From Terriglobia bacterium (GTDB lineage Bacteria; Acidobacteriota; UBA6911): a DNA stretch of 64,000 nt. The notes under the pieces were generated by a model. The model made no database searches. It saw only the letters and a list, made by a program, of their open reading frames with translations, and had not been told where the DNA came from. The stretch lies in NCBI GenBank assembly GCA_020072565.1, contig JAIQGI010000025.1, forward strand, positions 21,385 to 85,384, read 5' to 3'. Each line of letters opens with the position of its first letter. The stretch's first letter is position 1. This document shows positions 16,552 to 25,410 of the stretch, piece after piece. Made by a program: the position numbers and the translations under genes.

Positions 16552-17970
16552 ATGCACGGAAAAATTGTCGCTCTGTTCTGCCTGCTGTTCACGATCGTCG
16601 CGATCGCATCGTTCCCACAGGAGCAGAAGGCCGACCCACGCTTGAAAAAATCCTTCCGGCGCCCCGAGGCAAATGGCTGGACATTCGTGCACCTGGAGGG
16701 GACCCCGTCCGAAATCGGCTACCAGCACGGACATCTGCTGGCCGCGGAGATCCTTGACATGAAAAAGCTCGCCGAGCTCGAATTGAAGCACGGCAGCGAG
16801 AAAAACTGGGCGTTTTTCCGGGGCGCCGCCCGCGACATGATGTGGCCGCGCATCGAGCAGCAGTACCGCGACGAACTTCAGGGGATCACCGACGGCGTCA
16901 ACGCCCGCGGAGTCAAGCTTGATCTGTGGGACATCGTCGCCATGAACGGGCTGCTCGAGTGGGATTACTACGTGAAGGAGTACAACAAGCAGCGCAAGAT
17001 CCCTTCCCCAGACTCCCTGGGCAAGGCGGAGCGCTGCAGCGCCTTCGTCGCCACGGGCAGCTACACCAAAGACGGCAAGGTCATCATCGCCCACAACAAC
17101 TGGACGAGTTACATGGAAGGCAGGCGGTGGACCATCGTCTTCGACATCGCTCCGGCCAAGGGTTACCGTATCCTGATGGATGGTCTCCCGGGATTCATAT
17201 CGAGCGACGACGATTTCGGCGTGAACTCGGCCGGTATCATGATCACCGAGACCACGATCAGCGACTTTGAAGGCTATGACCCGGGCGGCATGCCGGAGTT
17301 TGTCCGGGCACGCAGGGCAATGCAGTACTCCACGTCCATCGACGACTTTGCCCGCATCATGAAAGAAGGCAACAACGGCGGCTACGCCAACGACTGGCTG
17401 ATTGCCGACCGGAAGACCAACGAGATCGCCAGCCTCGAACTGGGCCTGAGAAATGTGACGCTCGAGCACAAAAAGGACGGCTATTTTGTGGGCGCCAATT
17501 TCCCTATTAACCCCAAGCTGACGCGCGAGGAGACAAAGTTCGACACCAAAGACATGGGCAACAGCCAGAATGCACGGCACGCGCGCTGGGAACAGCTGAT
17601 GGCCGAGAACAAGGGGAAAATCGACGTGGCGGCCGCCCAGCGCTTCCTGGCCGATCATTACGATACCTACGAGAAAAAGATTAACCCGAGTGAGCGCACC
17701 CTCTGCGGCCACATTGATCTCTCCCCGCGCGGCTTGGGAAGCTGGCAGCTTCCTTACGGGGCCGCCGGTGCGGTGCAAAACAAGGTCGCTGATGCCACCA
17801 TGGCGGAGCGCATGTCATTCACGGCAGCCGCCGGCCACGCCTGCGGCACCCACTTCCAGGCAGCAGCACACCTGAAGGCGCATCCGGAGTTCGACTGGGA
17901 AAAGGAATTCCTCAAAGACATGCTCGCGCACCCTTGGACCGTCTTTGAAGCCGCCCGGGACGGGCGCTAG
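16552..17970 (+). CDS. Secreted C45/phospholipase B-like Ntn hydrolase
   Basis: The ATG at 16552 follows GGAGGA and gives a 472-residue protein with a signal peptide (about residues 4-20). GYQHGHLLAAEI (near residue 55) and AERCSAFVATGSYTKDGKVIIAHNN are characteristic of the C45 acyltransferase / phospholipase B-like fold. Cys162 is the expected autoprocessing nucleophile, exposed at the N terminus of the large chain. Such enzymes hydrolyse or transfer acyl groups on amides or lipids; the substrate is unknown. HACGTHFQAAAH near the C terminus is notable. The gene ends 200 bases before the convergent CBM9-like gene, and a dispersed repeat fills that gap exactly. Confidence 0.8.
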   Translation: MHGKIVALFCLLFTIVAIASFPQEQKADPRLKKSFRRPEANGWTFVHLEGTPSEIGYQHGHLLAAEILDMKKLAELELKHGSEKNWAFFRGAARDMMWPRIEQQYRDELQGITDGVNARGVKLDLWDIVAMNGLLEWDYYVKEYNKQRKIPSPDSLGKAERCSAFVATGSYTKDGKVIIAHNNWTSYMEGRRWTIVFDIAPAKGYRILMDGLPGFISSDDDFGVNSAGIMITETTISDFEGYDPGGMPEFVRARRAMQYSTSIDDFARIMKEGNNGGYANDWLIADRKTNEIASLELGLRNVTLEHKKDGYFVGANFPINPKLTREETKFDTKDMGNSQNARHARWEQLMAENKGKIDVAAAQRFLADHYDTYEKKINPSERTLCGHIDLSPRGLGSWQLPYGAAGAVQNKVADATMAERMSFTAAAGHACGTHFQAAAHLKAHPEFDWEKEFLKDMLAHPWTVFEAARDGR

Positions 17971-17971
17971 C

Positions 17972-18169
17972 CATAATCATTCATGAATGTGCGACCAAAA
18001 TGCAGTTTTGGACGCGGAAAAACGCTGACCGACGCCGACCGTCCGGTCCTAGTCGGTGTGCAGGAGCTTTTGCCGCGCCGCAGGCGGCAAAAGCTCCTGC
18101 CCGCGTCCATCCGCGTCCAATTTTCTTGCTGTTCACGGGTGTGCGGTTCTGCTTCATGAATAATTCAGG
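17972..18169 (-). repeat. MITE-like dispersed repeat, copy A (reverse orientation)
   Basis: The terminus TCATTCATGAATGTGCG is followed by GGACGCGGAAAAACGCTGAC. A perfect hairpin of GCAGGAGCTTTTGCCGC and its complement lies in the middle. CCGCGTCCAATT and GCGGTTCTGCTTCATGAATAAT close the element. It is the reverse complement of copies B and C at 21.3 and 35.7 kb. It occupies the whole interval between two convergent stops, and no protein is encoded. Confidence 0.75.
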
Positions 18170-19285
18170 TCAGCGTGTGACCCAAGTCTTGCCGTCCTGG
18201 CGAATCCACACGGTTGTGCCGCCGGCCCCCTTGGCGCTGATCTGATATAGGTCCGCCGTAGCCTGCATGGCAGGCTGGAATTCGATCCCTTCCACCCGGA
18301 TATTGCCCGCATCCAGCGCGGCCAGATCCGGCGCGTATTGTCCAGTGGCGGCCCTGGCGCGGCACTGGCGATAGTAGAGCCGGCGGAGCGCCCACTTCAC
18401 ACGCTCGTTGGGATTTTCGACGAACGACTCCGCACCAGCTCCTGATTCGATCCCGGAGAACTGGACGAAGCCCCAGCGTTCGGGCATATGGAGGTCGACG
18501 GCGCCTTGGGGGCTCCACACCCAGTTGTCCGAAAGGATCGGCTTGGCCGTGGCCGGGTCAATGCGCTTCGAGTAGCGGCCATCCTTCGCGTCGAGTTGCC
18601 ATTCGACGCGCGAGAAGTTGATGCGCCACTGTTCGCCGGCCCTGGGCGGCCGTTTGCCTGGGGCGGCCTCGCGCAGGATGCGCCAGGGGATTGACATTTC
18701 AACGGTCCACCCTTCGTCGCGATCGCCCGGCCGGTTCACCGTGCCGCGCAGGTCGACTCCAATCCGCAGGCCGGCGGCGTCCCAGGCGATGATCGCGGGC
18801 CCTCCGTCGCGGTACGGCTGGACGAGCATCAGGTCGAAGACCGTGCCCAGCGGATTCACTTCGAGCTCGTAGTAGTTGTGCGTGTCGCCGTCGGGATCGA
18901 TGAACACCTCGACGTCGTTATCGTTGTAGACGATGGCATCACGCTCGGTCAGCGTCCCCCAGAGGTCGGGCTCCTCCATGTCGAGCGCCACGTAGAAGTT
19001 GGCATCGTCCCAGAGCATCCTGGCACGCGTTCTGAACCGCGGGCGCGGACGAGTGTCGCCTTCGATGTCGACGAAAAGGTTCGTCCAGGGCGCCGCGCGC
19101 CATGCGGCCTCATCGAGCTTGCCGTCGACGTTCGGCGCTGAAAACGTGTGGTAGCACACGTACCGGCTGGGTGCGAATGGCATGGCCTCGGGATCGCGCG
19201 CTGCCTGTGTCTGCAGGCGCGTGGCCGCGGCTGACGTCACGAGCAGCACAACCAGGAAGGCTCCTCGGCAGAACATAATGCGCAT
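18170..19285 (-). CDS. Secreted carbohydrate-binding (CBM9-like) protein
   Basis: The start at 19285 gives 371 residues with a signal peptide (MRIMFCRGAFLVVLLVTSA). The core begins with YHTFSAPNVDGKLDEAAWRAAP and includes ARMLWDDANFYVALDMEEPDLWGTL, then NDNDVEVFIDPDGDTHNYYELEVN. This is the pattern of CBM9-like and related sugar-binding domains of secreted bacterial proteins. WTVEMSIPWRIL and WRINFSRVEW follow. It probably binds a glycan or acts with the enzyme encoded just upstream, because the ATG overlaps that gene's TAA in a TAATG junction. The frame is open further upstream, but that reading overlaps the neighbour and is not used. Confidence 0.85.
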   Translation of the reverse strand: MRIMFCRGAFLVVLLVTSAAATRLQTQAARDPEAMPFAPSRYVCYHTFSAPNVDGKLDEAAWRAAPWTNLFVDIEGDTRPRPRFRTRARMLWDDANFYVALDMEEPDLWGTLTERDAIVYNDNDVEVFIDPDGDTHNYYELEVNPLGTVFDLMLVQPYRDGGPAIIAWDAAGLRIGVDLRGTVNRPGDRDEGWTVEMSIPWRILREAAPGKRPPRAGEQWRINFSRVEWQLDAKDGRYSKRIDPATAKPILSDNWVWSPQGAVDLHMPERWGFVQFSGIESGAGAESFVENPNERVKWALRRLYYRQCRARAATGQYAPDLAALDAGNIRVEGIEFQPAMQATADLYQISAKGAGGTTVWIRQDGKTWVTR

Positions 19286-20397
19286 TACCTGCCTCCCTCC
19301 GCGCCGGCCCGCTTCACGGCCGCGGAAAACTCCTCCCAGTGCGCAGGCGTCAGCGTGTTGCCCTGGAACAGGCTGACACCCTGCGCGCCGCCCGCGAGCG
19401 CACGCTCGACGGCGCGGCCGAGATCCGGGGGCGTGAGATCCGGCACGTAGAGCCCCGTGTAGAGCGGAATGCGGCTGCCGAGCGCGTCCACACCCAGGCG
19501 CGTCGCGCGCTCGATCCATGCGACGTCCTCCTTGTAGAACGCGTGGTACACCATGGGCAGGACGGCATCCACCTGCCATCGAACCCAGTCCTGGCGCACC
19601 AGCGTGCGCGCGATCGTCGGTGTCGGAAATACCGCCGCTGTCACCTGTTTCTTGTGCGCGTGCACCTCGTTCGCCAGCAGGCCGACAACCTCGGTGATGG
19701 TGTCGTAGCGATACTGCAGCCACGCGCGGTGACTGGGTGGATCCTGCAATTCCAGGGGATCCGTGCCCGCCTGGCGCTTGAAACGGTCACGACAGACACG
19801 GCAGTAGCAAAAGTCGAACTCCGGATACTCTTTGTCCTGCACCAGGTTGTATTTCGGCCACAGCGCGACGGGGAGGATGACGTCCGGGTAGCGGATGTAG
19901 TCGAGGTGCACGCTCGCCAACCCGCCGATCTCGGCAAGCTCGCGGACATATCCGACGAGAAACTGCCGCACGTCGTCGCGCGCCGGGCACATGAACCTGT
20001 AATAGTCGACGTAGGGAGGCTTCTCGGCGGTCGACACCCCCTTGCGGCTGACGGCGTACCATTCCGGATGCGTCTTTACGTGTTCGCCGCGCATCATCGT
20101 GAAGATCCACGCATGTATCTCGAGGCCCTCCTGGCGCACAACCGGTATAGCCGTCCGATAGAAATCGGCACTGCCGCTGATGAGGATCGCGTTAATGCCG
20201 GCCGCGCGCATCTCGGCGAGCTTGCGGCGCCAATCGTCCATCGACTTGATGCCGCCGCGCATCCAGGCCCAGTTCTTGAGCGCAGGTCGGGATTTCGAGC
20301 GCTGGCGGGCATCGTGAGCGGGAATCCCCTTGCCCATGGTGCGGCTGCCCAGCACAGCGCCGGCGCCCACGGTGTGAAGGAATTGTCTCCGGTTCAT
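19285..20397 (-). CDS. Tat-exported glycoside-hydrolase-like (family-10-like) protein
   Basis: Starting at 20397 gives 370 residues with a twin-arginine signal (MNRRQFLHTVGAGAVLG). The rest reads as a TIM barrel of the glycosyl-hydrolase-like 10 / DUF187 type: KNWAWMRGGIKSMDDWRRKLAEMRAAGINAI, LEIHAWIFTM, VHLDYIRYPD (near residue 190) and VLPMVYHAFYKED. Asp and Glu residues in these strands could be catalytic. A CxC...C cluster (FCYCRVCRDRF) is unusual for a hydrolase and may bind metal. The stop overlaps the CBM9-like start (TAATG), so both are made together, apparently for polysaccharide handling in the envelope. Confidence 0.78.
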   Translation of the reverse strand: MNRRQFLHTVGAGAVLGSRTMGKGIPAHDARQRSKSRPALKNWAWMRGGIKSMDDWRRKLAEMRAAGINAILISGSADFYRTAIPVVRQEGLEIHAWIFTMMRGEHVKTHPEWYAVSRKGVSTAEKPPYVDYYRFMCPARDDVRQFLVGYVRELAEIGGLASVHLDYIRYPDVILPVALWPKYNLVQDKEYPEFDFCYCRVCRDRFKRQAGTDPLELQDPPSHRAWLQYRYDTITEVVGLLANEVHAHKKQVTAAVFPTPTIARTLVRQDWVRWQVDAVLPMVYHAFYKEDVAWIERATRLGVDALGSRIPLYTGLYVPDLTPPDLGRAVERALAGGAQGVSLFQGNTLTPAHWEEFSAAVKRAGAEGGR

Positions 20398-20775
20398 AGC
20401 AGCCTCGTTTGCTCCGCATGTGGGACTGAAACGCGATCCGCCGTAGCGGGGTGCCGGGTAGGGCCGCAGGTCATCCCTGCAGAGGGCCCGGCGACGGCGC
20501 CAATGCTCATGAATGCCAAAGCCGGCATCCGAACCAGGCTGCGAAGAGCGGATCGAAAATACACGTGCGCACCCCGGCAAAGCGGTGGAAATCAGTGGCA
20601 GATGCCTTCTTCACAACGGTAGCAGAATATCACGGCTGGTCGCGCCCACGATCGCAATTATCGCGCCGATCCTGGAAAAGCGATCGCTCTCACCGGCACG
20701 GGATCCCGACGGGCCGGTTTCCGGTTCCCGGGCAGCAGGAGGGGTTGAGCCCGGGGCCCGGATCACGCCAGCAGT
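20398..20775. other. Intergenic region without a recognised gene
   Basis: About 380 bases upstream of the glycoside-hydrolase-like gene. Frames here are short, poor in protein-like composition and lack ribosome-binding sites. The promoter of the minus-strand pair should lie near 20400-20480, but no clear hexamers were seen. Confidence 0.4.
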
Positions 20776-20979
20776 TCAGAGTTTGCCGGCGCCCAGCAAC
20801 CGGGCGAAGTGCTCGTACGAGCGATCATATGTACGCTCGGCAGCGGCGGGGAAAAAGCACGCCGGCAATTCCCGACTGGCGCGGTGATAGCTCAGACAAT
20901 CGCAGCACACGCCTTTGCGCGGGCACGGTTCGTAGCTGCAGTTACAGGCGCGACGGTTGCGATCTCTGTTGCACTCCAT
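20776..20979 (-). CDS. DUF6485-type small cysteine-rich protein
   Basis: The start at 20979 has a GGAGGAA Shine-Dalgarno. The 67-residue product begins [32 protein letters not shown] and continues RELPACFFP. Eight cysteines lie within the first 45 residues, arranged C-x7-C-x-C-x4-C-x4-CC-x-C, then one more in PACFF. This pattern is that of the DUF6485 family as I know it, small cytosolic proteins of unknown role that probably bind a metal or an iron-sulfur cluster. The gene stands alone, with no operon partner. Confidence 0.8.
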   Translation of the reverse strand: MECNRDRNRRACNCSYEPCPRKGVCCDCLSYHRASRELPACFFPAAAERTYDRSYEHFARLLGAGKL

Positions 20980-21317
20980 GGGCGTTCCTCCAGGAATTCG
21001 GGGAGCGATTATCGCTCGGCCCCATGCCAAAGGCAACTGCTGATCGCAGCAACCTTGCTCGTGGAGTTAGAAAATGGGGTCATTGACACATCACGGGAAG
21101 CGGCAAGCGGTCATCGTCGCGGCCGTCACAGGCAATGTCGGCCGGGTACTCTTCGGCGATCACCGTGGTCAGGTCCGGAATATTCAGCTCCCTGCGCGTG
21201 AACGGCGTTCGCCGCGATCTCGAAACGTCGAATCCTCCGGACCTGAGTCGCTGCAGCGAGGCATTTTATCGCGATTGGCTTTCTGCAGCCCGAGACAGAG
21301 TGCAAATCTAAGCTTAG
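20980..21317. other. Intergenic region with a possible decayed coding stretch
   Basis: No intact gene is present. On the minus strand a frame without a start codon runs from about 21247 to a TGA at 21080-21082. It reads like protein, with strong GC at third positions (for example RRELNIPDLTTVIAEEYPADIA). It may be the end of a lost gene; no family was recognised. The dispersed repeat copy B follows at 21318. Confidence 0.3.
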
Positions 21318-21459
21318 CCCGAATGATTTATGAAGCAGAACCGCACGTCCGTGAAAAGCAACAAAATCGGACGCGGTCCAGGACCGGACGGTCGGCGTTG
21401 GTCAGCGTTTTTCCGCGTCCCAAACTGCATTTTGGTCGCACATTCAGAAATAATCCGGG
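21318..21459 (+). repeat. MITE-like dispersed repeat, copy B (short form)
   Basis: It starts CCCGAATGATTTATGAAGCAG, continues AAAATCGGACGCGG, TCAGCGTTTTTCCGCGTCC and TGGTCGCACATTCA, and ends AATAATCCGGG. The ends match copies A and C. The central AGGAGCTTTTGCC hairpin of the other copies is missing, so this is a short or internally deleted form. It lies just downstream of the ADOP permease stop. Confidence 0.72.
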
Positions 21460-21515
21460 TTAGTGGTTGTGTCTGGCCATATCAACGTTCGGATGGTTCC
21501 CTTTTCACGCCCGGT

Positions 21516-24215
21516 CTACTCGGCGCGGAGAGCGACCACGGGATCGACCTTCGCCGCGCGGCGCGCCGGAACATAGCTCGCCGCCAGCGCCACCAACAGC
21601 AGCACACACGGGACGCCGATGAAGACAATGCCGTCATGCGGGCTGACTCCGTAGAGCAGCGACGCCATGACCCGTGAAGCAGCCAGCGCGGCCGGCACTC
21701 CGATCACGATCCCCGCGCCGGCAAGCAATGCGCCTTTTTTCAACACGAGCGTCATGACATCGTCGTACGAAGCGCCGAGCGCGATGCGCACGCCCATTTC
21801 GTGCGTCCTCTGACTCACCGAATAGGCGATCACTCCATAGATGCCGACAGCCGCCAGCGCCAGCGCGAATGCGGCAAAGCCGGCGATGAACCATGCAATC
21901 AGCCTCGTCTCGATGAGCGAATCGGCGATCACCTGCCGCATGGTGCGCAGCTTCAGCACGGCCAGGTCGCGATCGAGCGCGCGCACCGTCCCGTGCACGG
22001 CAGCTGCCAGTTTTTGCGGATCGCTCTCCGTGCGTATCGTCACCCACATCCCCGGGTCCGGCGCTTGTGTGTACGGAAAGTAGACCATAGACACGGGGGC
22101 ATTCATCGGTTGCTGATGTTTCACCGAGCCTGCAACCCCCACAATTGTCAGCCAGCGGCGGCACCTGATCCGGTGACCGACGGGGTCTTCACCGGGGAAG
22201 AACCGCCGCGCGAGCGTGTCGTTGATGATGGCCACGGGCGGCCCGGCGGCCGTATCCCGCTCGTCGAAGTCACGCCCCCGCAGCAAGGGGATCTCCATGG
22301 TGCGGAAGTAGCCCGGCGTCGAGCTGTTGTACTGGGCATCCATTTCCATCCAGTCCGCCGGCTTCGGGCGCCCCTCGATTTCGAACCCGCCGCCGCTGTA
22401 CTGGCCGGTCATGGGGAGCGTCCCGACAGCACCGGCGGCGGTCACAGAGGGCTCGGACCGCAGTCTGGAGATCAGCTCGGTGTAGAAGTTCGTGACCAGT
22501 TGCGCCGTCGCGTACTTCGCCTGCGGCAAGTCGAGTGTGAACGTAAGCACGCGTTCGACCTGAACGCCGGTATCGAGGCGCAGGATCAGCAGGAGGTCTC
22601 TCATGAGCAGGCCGGCACCGACCAGCAGCATCAGCGACAGGGCCACCTCCCCCGCCACCAGGGCGGACTGGAAGCGGGTGCGCAACCGCGCGCCACCCCC
22701 GCACCAGATCCCACCTTTCAGCCCGGTGTTCAGGTCGGCCTTCGAGCCGAAGAGCGCCGGAGCGAGACCGAACACAACGCCGGTCAGCAGGGACACCACG
22801 AGCGTGAAACCGAATACGGTCGAATCGATGCGGAGTGCCGATTCGAGACCGAAATCCGGCGGCGCCGCGGCGCGCACGACATCCACGAACCAGGGCGCGA
22901 ACGCGAGGCCCAGCGCACCGCCGGCGCACGCCAGCAGCACGCTTTCCGTCAACATCTGGCGCACGATCCGCCCCCGGTTGGCCCCGAGTGACGCGCGCAC
23001 CGCCATTTCCTTCGCCCGCCCCGAAGCGCGCGCCAGCATCAGGCCGGCCACATTCGCGCACGCGAGCAGCAGCACCAGCACCACAGCCGCGAACAGTACG
23101 GTGACCGGCGCTGCGGTCTGTTCGGCGAGCGTCCGCCCGATCGGCGTGACCGTCACGGCCCAGCCTGTGTTGGTCGCCGGGTACTGCTGTTCGAGCCGGC
23201 ATGCGATGGCAGTCATGTCCGCCTGGGCCCGCGACACAGTGATTCCCGGCTTCAACCGGGCAATGGCGTGGTACTGGTGCTGGTAGCGGTCGTTCGCAGG
23301 ATTGTCCTGCAGCGGCTGCCAGAAATCGCAGGTCCGCATGCCGGGGTAGGCAAACGCCTTCGGCATCACGCCGATGATTGTGGCCGGCTTGCCGTCGAGC
23401 ATGATCACCCGCCCGAGAACATCGGCGCTGCCGCCGAACCGGCGCCGCCAGGCCGCATAACTGAGCACGGCCACCTGCGGCGCACCCGGCTGGTCTTCTT
23501 CCGCGGTGAAAAATCTCCCGATGGCAGGCTGCACGCCAAGAACGCGGAGGAAGCCCGCCGTAGCGTGCGTGCCCGTGATCCGCTCGGGTTCGCCGCTGCC
23601 TGTAAGGGTATACGAAGCCGACCAGGCCGGGAGCGCCATCTCCTCAAACACCGCATTCTGCGCGCGCCAATCGAGAAAATCCCGGTATCCCGTGCCGCTG
23701 TTCCGCCCGCTCACATGATGTGCTTCAACTGTCACGATGCGGCCCGGCTCCGGAAACGGATACGGGTTGAGCAACATCGCGTTCACGACGCTGAAAATCG
23801 CCGTGTTGGCCCCGATCCCCAGCGCCAGCACCATGACCACCACCGCCGTGAATGCGGGGTGTTTTCGCAGCATGCGCATGCCGAAACGAAGATCCTGCCC
23901 CAGGTCCGACAGCATGTTCCCGCTCCGTTCCTTTCCCAGGGGAATTGAGGCTTGACTGCCAGGCGTGCCCCGAACCATCCGCTGTGTTAGCGGGCGCGTG
24001 ATGGCGTGCCGGATTTCCGTCCCGAGAAGTTCTCCCTGGTCCAGTTCAGCGAGTGCAATCCGAACGGCTTCCTCCTCGGCGGCCCCGCACGCACGCGCCT
24101 CGGCGTAACAGTCCTCCAGGTACTGGGAGATCTCCTCGATGATCGCCAGCTCGCGCGCGCCGTCAAGAGACTGGCGGGCGAGGCACCGGCGGATATGTTC
24201 TTTCCATTCAGGCAT
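21516..24215 (-). CDS. ADOP-type ABC transporter permease (acidobacterial duplicated orphan permease)
   Basis: This 899-residue protein carries the ADOP layout. There is an N-terminal helical domain with LAIIEEISQYLEDCYAEA (about residues 23-40). Two FtsX/MacB-type permease halves follow. The first begins LGQDLRFGMRMLRKHPAFTAVVVMVLALGIGANTAIFS (near residue 105); the second ends YVPARRAAKVDPVVALRAE. Each half contributes transmembrane helices around a large periplasmic MacB-like domain. No ATPase is fused or adjacent, hence the name orphan. Substrate is unknown. The start overlaps the PadR gene by 8 bases, the usual gene pair for this family, so expression should be PadR-controlled. This family is a good marker for Acidobacteriota. 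Confidence 0.93.
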   Translation of the reverse strand: MPEWKEHIRRCLARQSLDGARELAIIEEISQYLEDCYAEARACGAAEEEAVRIALAELDQGELLGTEIRHAITRPLTQRMVRGTPGSQASIPLGKERSGNMLSDLGQDLRFGMRMLRKHPAFTAVVVMVLALGIGANTAIFSVVNAMLLNPYPFPEPGRIVTVEAHHVSGRNSGTGYRDFLDWRAQNAVFEEMALPAWSASYTLTGSGEPERITGTHATAGFLRVLGVQPAIGRFFTAEEDQPGAPQVAVLSYAAWRRRFGGSADVLGRVIMLDGKPATIIGVMPKAFAYPGMRTCDFWQPLQDNPANDRYQHQYHAIARLKPGITVSRAQADMTAIACRLEQQYPATNTGWAVTVTPIGRTLAEQTAAPVTVLFAAVVLVLLLACANVAGLMLARASGRAKEMAVRASLGANRGRIVRQMLTESVLLACAGGALGLAFAPWFVDVVRAAAPPDFGLESALRIDSTVFGFTLVVSLLTGVVFGLAPALFGSKADLNTGLKGGIWCGGGARLRTRFQSALVAGEVALSLMLLVGAGLLMRDLLLILRLDTGVQVERVLTFTLDLPQAKYATAQLVTNFYTELISRLRSEPSVTAAGAVGTLPMTGQYSGGGFEIEGRPKPADWMEMDAQYNSSTPGYFRTMEIPLLRGRDFDERDTAAGPPVAIINDTLARRFFPGEDPVGHRIRCRRWLTIVGVAGSVKHQQPMNAPVSMVYFPYTQAPDPGMWVTIRTESDPQKLAAAVHGTVRALDRDLAVLKLRTMRQVIADSLIETRLIAWFIAGFAAFALALAAVGIYGVIAYSVSQRTHEMGVRIALGASYDDVMTLVLKKGALLAGAGIVIGVPAALAASRVMASLLYGVSPHDGIVFIGVPCVLLLVALAASYVPARRAAKVDPVVALRAE

Positions 24216-24555
24216 GATGCAACCGGGTCACACGCTGGATGGCGGCCGCAAACTCTTCCCAGACGCTGCGCTGCGCTGCCAGCACCTTGCGGCCCTCGGC
24301 CGTGAGGCGGTAGAAGCGCCGGCGGCGCTGGCCGGGTTTTTCCACCCAGCGTCCCTGAATCCAGCCCCGGGTTTCCAGACGGTAGAGCAACGGGTACAAC
24401 GAAGCCACGTGCAACCGGATGACTCCCCCGGAGCGTTCCTGGATCAGCTTGCGGATCTCGTAGCCGTGGCGCGACCGCTCTTCCACCAGCGACAGCGTCA
24501 GAAGCTCGGTGCTCCCCTTTTTGAGTTCACGCTCCAGCATAGACGATTTAGGCAT
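24208..24555 (-). CDS. PadR-family transcriptional repressor
   Basis: This 115-residue protein is the small PadR form: a winged helix-turn-helix (LKKGSTELLTLSLVEERSRHGYEIRKLI, then LHVASLYPLLYRLETRGWIQG) plus a short C-terminal helix for dimerisation (GRKVLAAQRSVWEEFAAAIQRV). PadR proteins repress their own operon until a small ligand releases them. The stop overlaps the ADOP start by 8 bases. The start codon lies in an inverted repeat that is the likely operator, leaving only a very short leader. Confidence 0.93.
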   Translation of the reverse strand: MPKSSMLERELKKGSTELLTLSLVEERSRHGYEIRKLIQERSGGVIRLHVASLYPLLYRLETRGWIQGRWVEKPGQRRRRFYRLTAEGRKVLAAQRSVWEEFAAAIQRVTRLHHA

Positions 24556-24595
24556 ATATGTTTATAACGTATATAGATTTTGCCCCGCATGTCAA
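24554..24595 (-). promoter_or_regulatory. padR-ADOP promoter and probable operator
   Basis: On the minus strand TTGACA (24590-24595) is followed by a 16-bp spacer and TATACG (24568-24573). An inverted repeat ATATATG-N7-CGTATAT covers 24554-24574, with 6 of 7 arm positions matching. It overlaps both the -10 and the padR ATG (24555). PadR repressors bind AT-rich palindromes of this size. The predicted leader is only about 6 bases. Confidence 0.55.
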
Positions 24596-24734
24596 CTGGA
24601 AAATAATGCGGTCCGCCCTCGACAGGCAGAGTCAAGCCGCAAGGGCTCACAGAAGTTGTGAATTGATTTAGCTAAGCAGGTAAAAAACAGCCGCGGTGGA
24701 GACTTCGTGCGTCCCGGTCAAATGCGGCAGAGAT

Positions 24735-25367
24735 TCAGTCTTTTTCCGAACTGCCGTGAAACCGGTCCTCTTCTTCGGCGAAGAGGATGTTGAAGCTGGT
24801 CAAGGTGCCGTAACAGCCGGTAATGTAGCCCTGCAGCTTGATCTTCAGATCCTCCGGGATGTCGGCGCCGTTGATCTGCTGCTCGAGCACACGCAGGCGA
24901 TTTCTCAGCATCACCACCTTGTGGAAGAAGGTCTCGATGGGCCAGCCTTTTTCCTGCAGATCCGCGCGTCCGGGCCGGAGAATCATTTCGCCGCCGCGCC
25001 ATTTGTCGGCCATGGGCACAGGTGTGAGCCCGGTTTCCTCCCGGATGATTCTGCGCAGCAGCAACTCAAGATCAACGGCGCTGCCATCCGACACGGTAAT
25101 GTTTGCCACAGGCGAGCTCCTTTCTTTTTCCGTAACCAGCGGAACCGCCGCCGGCTGCGAACGTGCCGATGGCGGTTTGGCGGCACTATCCCGGGCTTCC
25201 CCGCCCCGGTAGTTGTGCTGGCTGCCGCAATAATCGCAGATCACCCTCAGGATTCCTCCGTTCGCATCCGCAACGATCACCGTATGACTGCGAACCGTTT
25301 TGCATGCGCGGCACAGATCATCGAGCGAATCGCCGGCGTGAAACCGGCGCGCGTTCTCCCCATTCAT
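24735..25367 (-). CDS. Hypothetical protein with N-terminal zinc-ribbon-like cysteines
   Basis: About 210 residues. An N-terminal LCRAC and ICDYC pair (near residues 18-50), separated by a beta-rich KTVRSHTVIVADANG stretch, looks like a zinc ribbon. A Ser/Ala/Pro-rich linker follows, then a helical C-terminal domain (about 95-205) with MADKWRGGEMILRP and IETFFHKVVMLRNRLRVLEQQIN. The family was not recognised; nucleic-acid or protein binding is plausible for a ribbon. Two ATGs follow GGGGAGG; the second (25367) has the better spacing. It lies upstream of, and in the same direction as, the PadR-ADOP pair but is 180 bases away. Confidence 0.72.
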   Translation of the reverse strand: MNGENARRFHAGDSLDDLCRACKTVRSHTVIVADANGGILRVICDYCGSQHNYRGGEARDSAAKPPSARSQPAAVPLVTEKERSSPVANITVSDGSAVDLELLLRRIIREETGLTPVPMADKWRGGEMILRPGRADLQEKGWPIETFFHKVVMLRNRLRVLEQQINGADIPEDLKIKLQGYITGCYGTLTSFNILFAEEEDRFHGSSEKD

Positions 25368-25410
25368 CATGGCCTCCCCTTTGGCCGAACATGTTCCTTC
25401 GGGAGCGATC

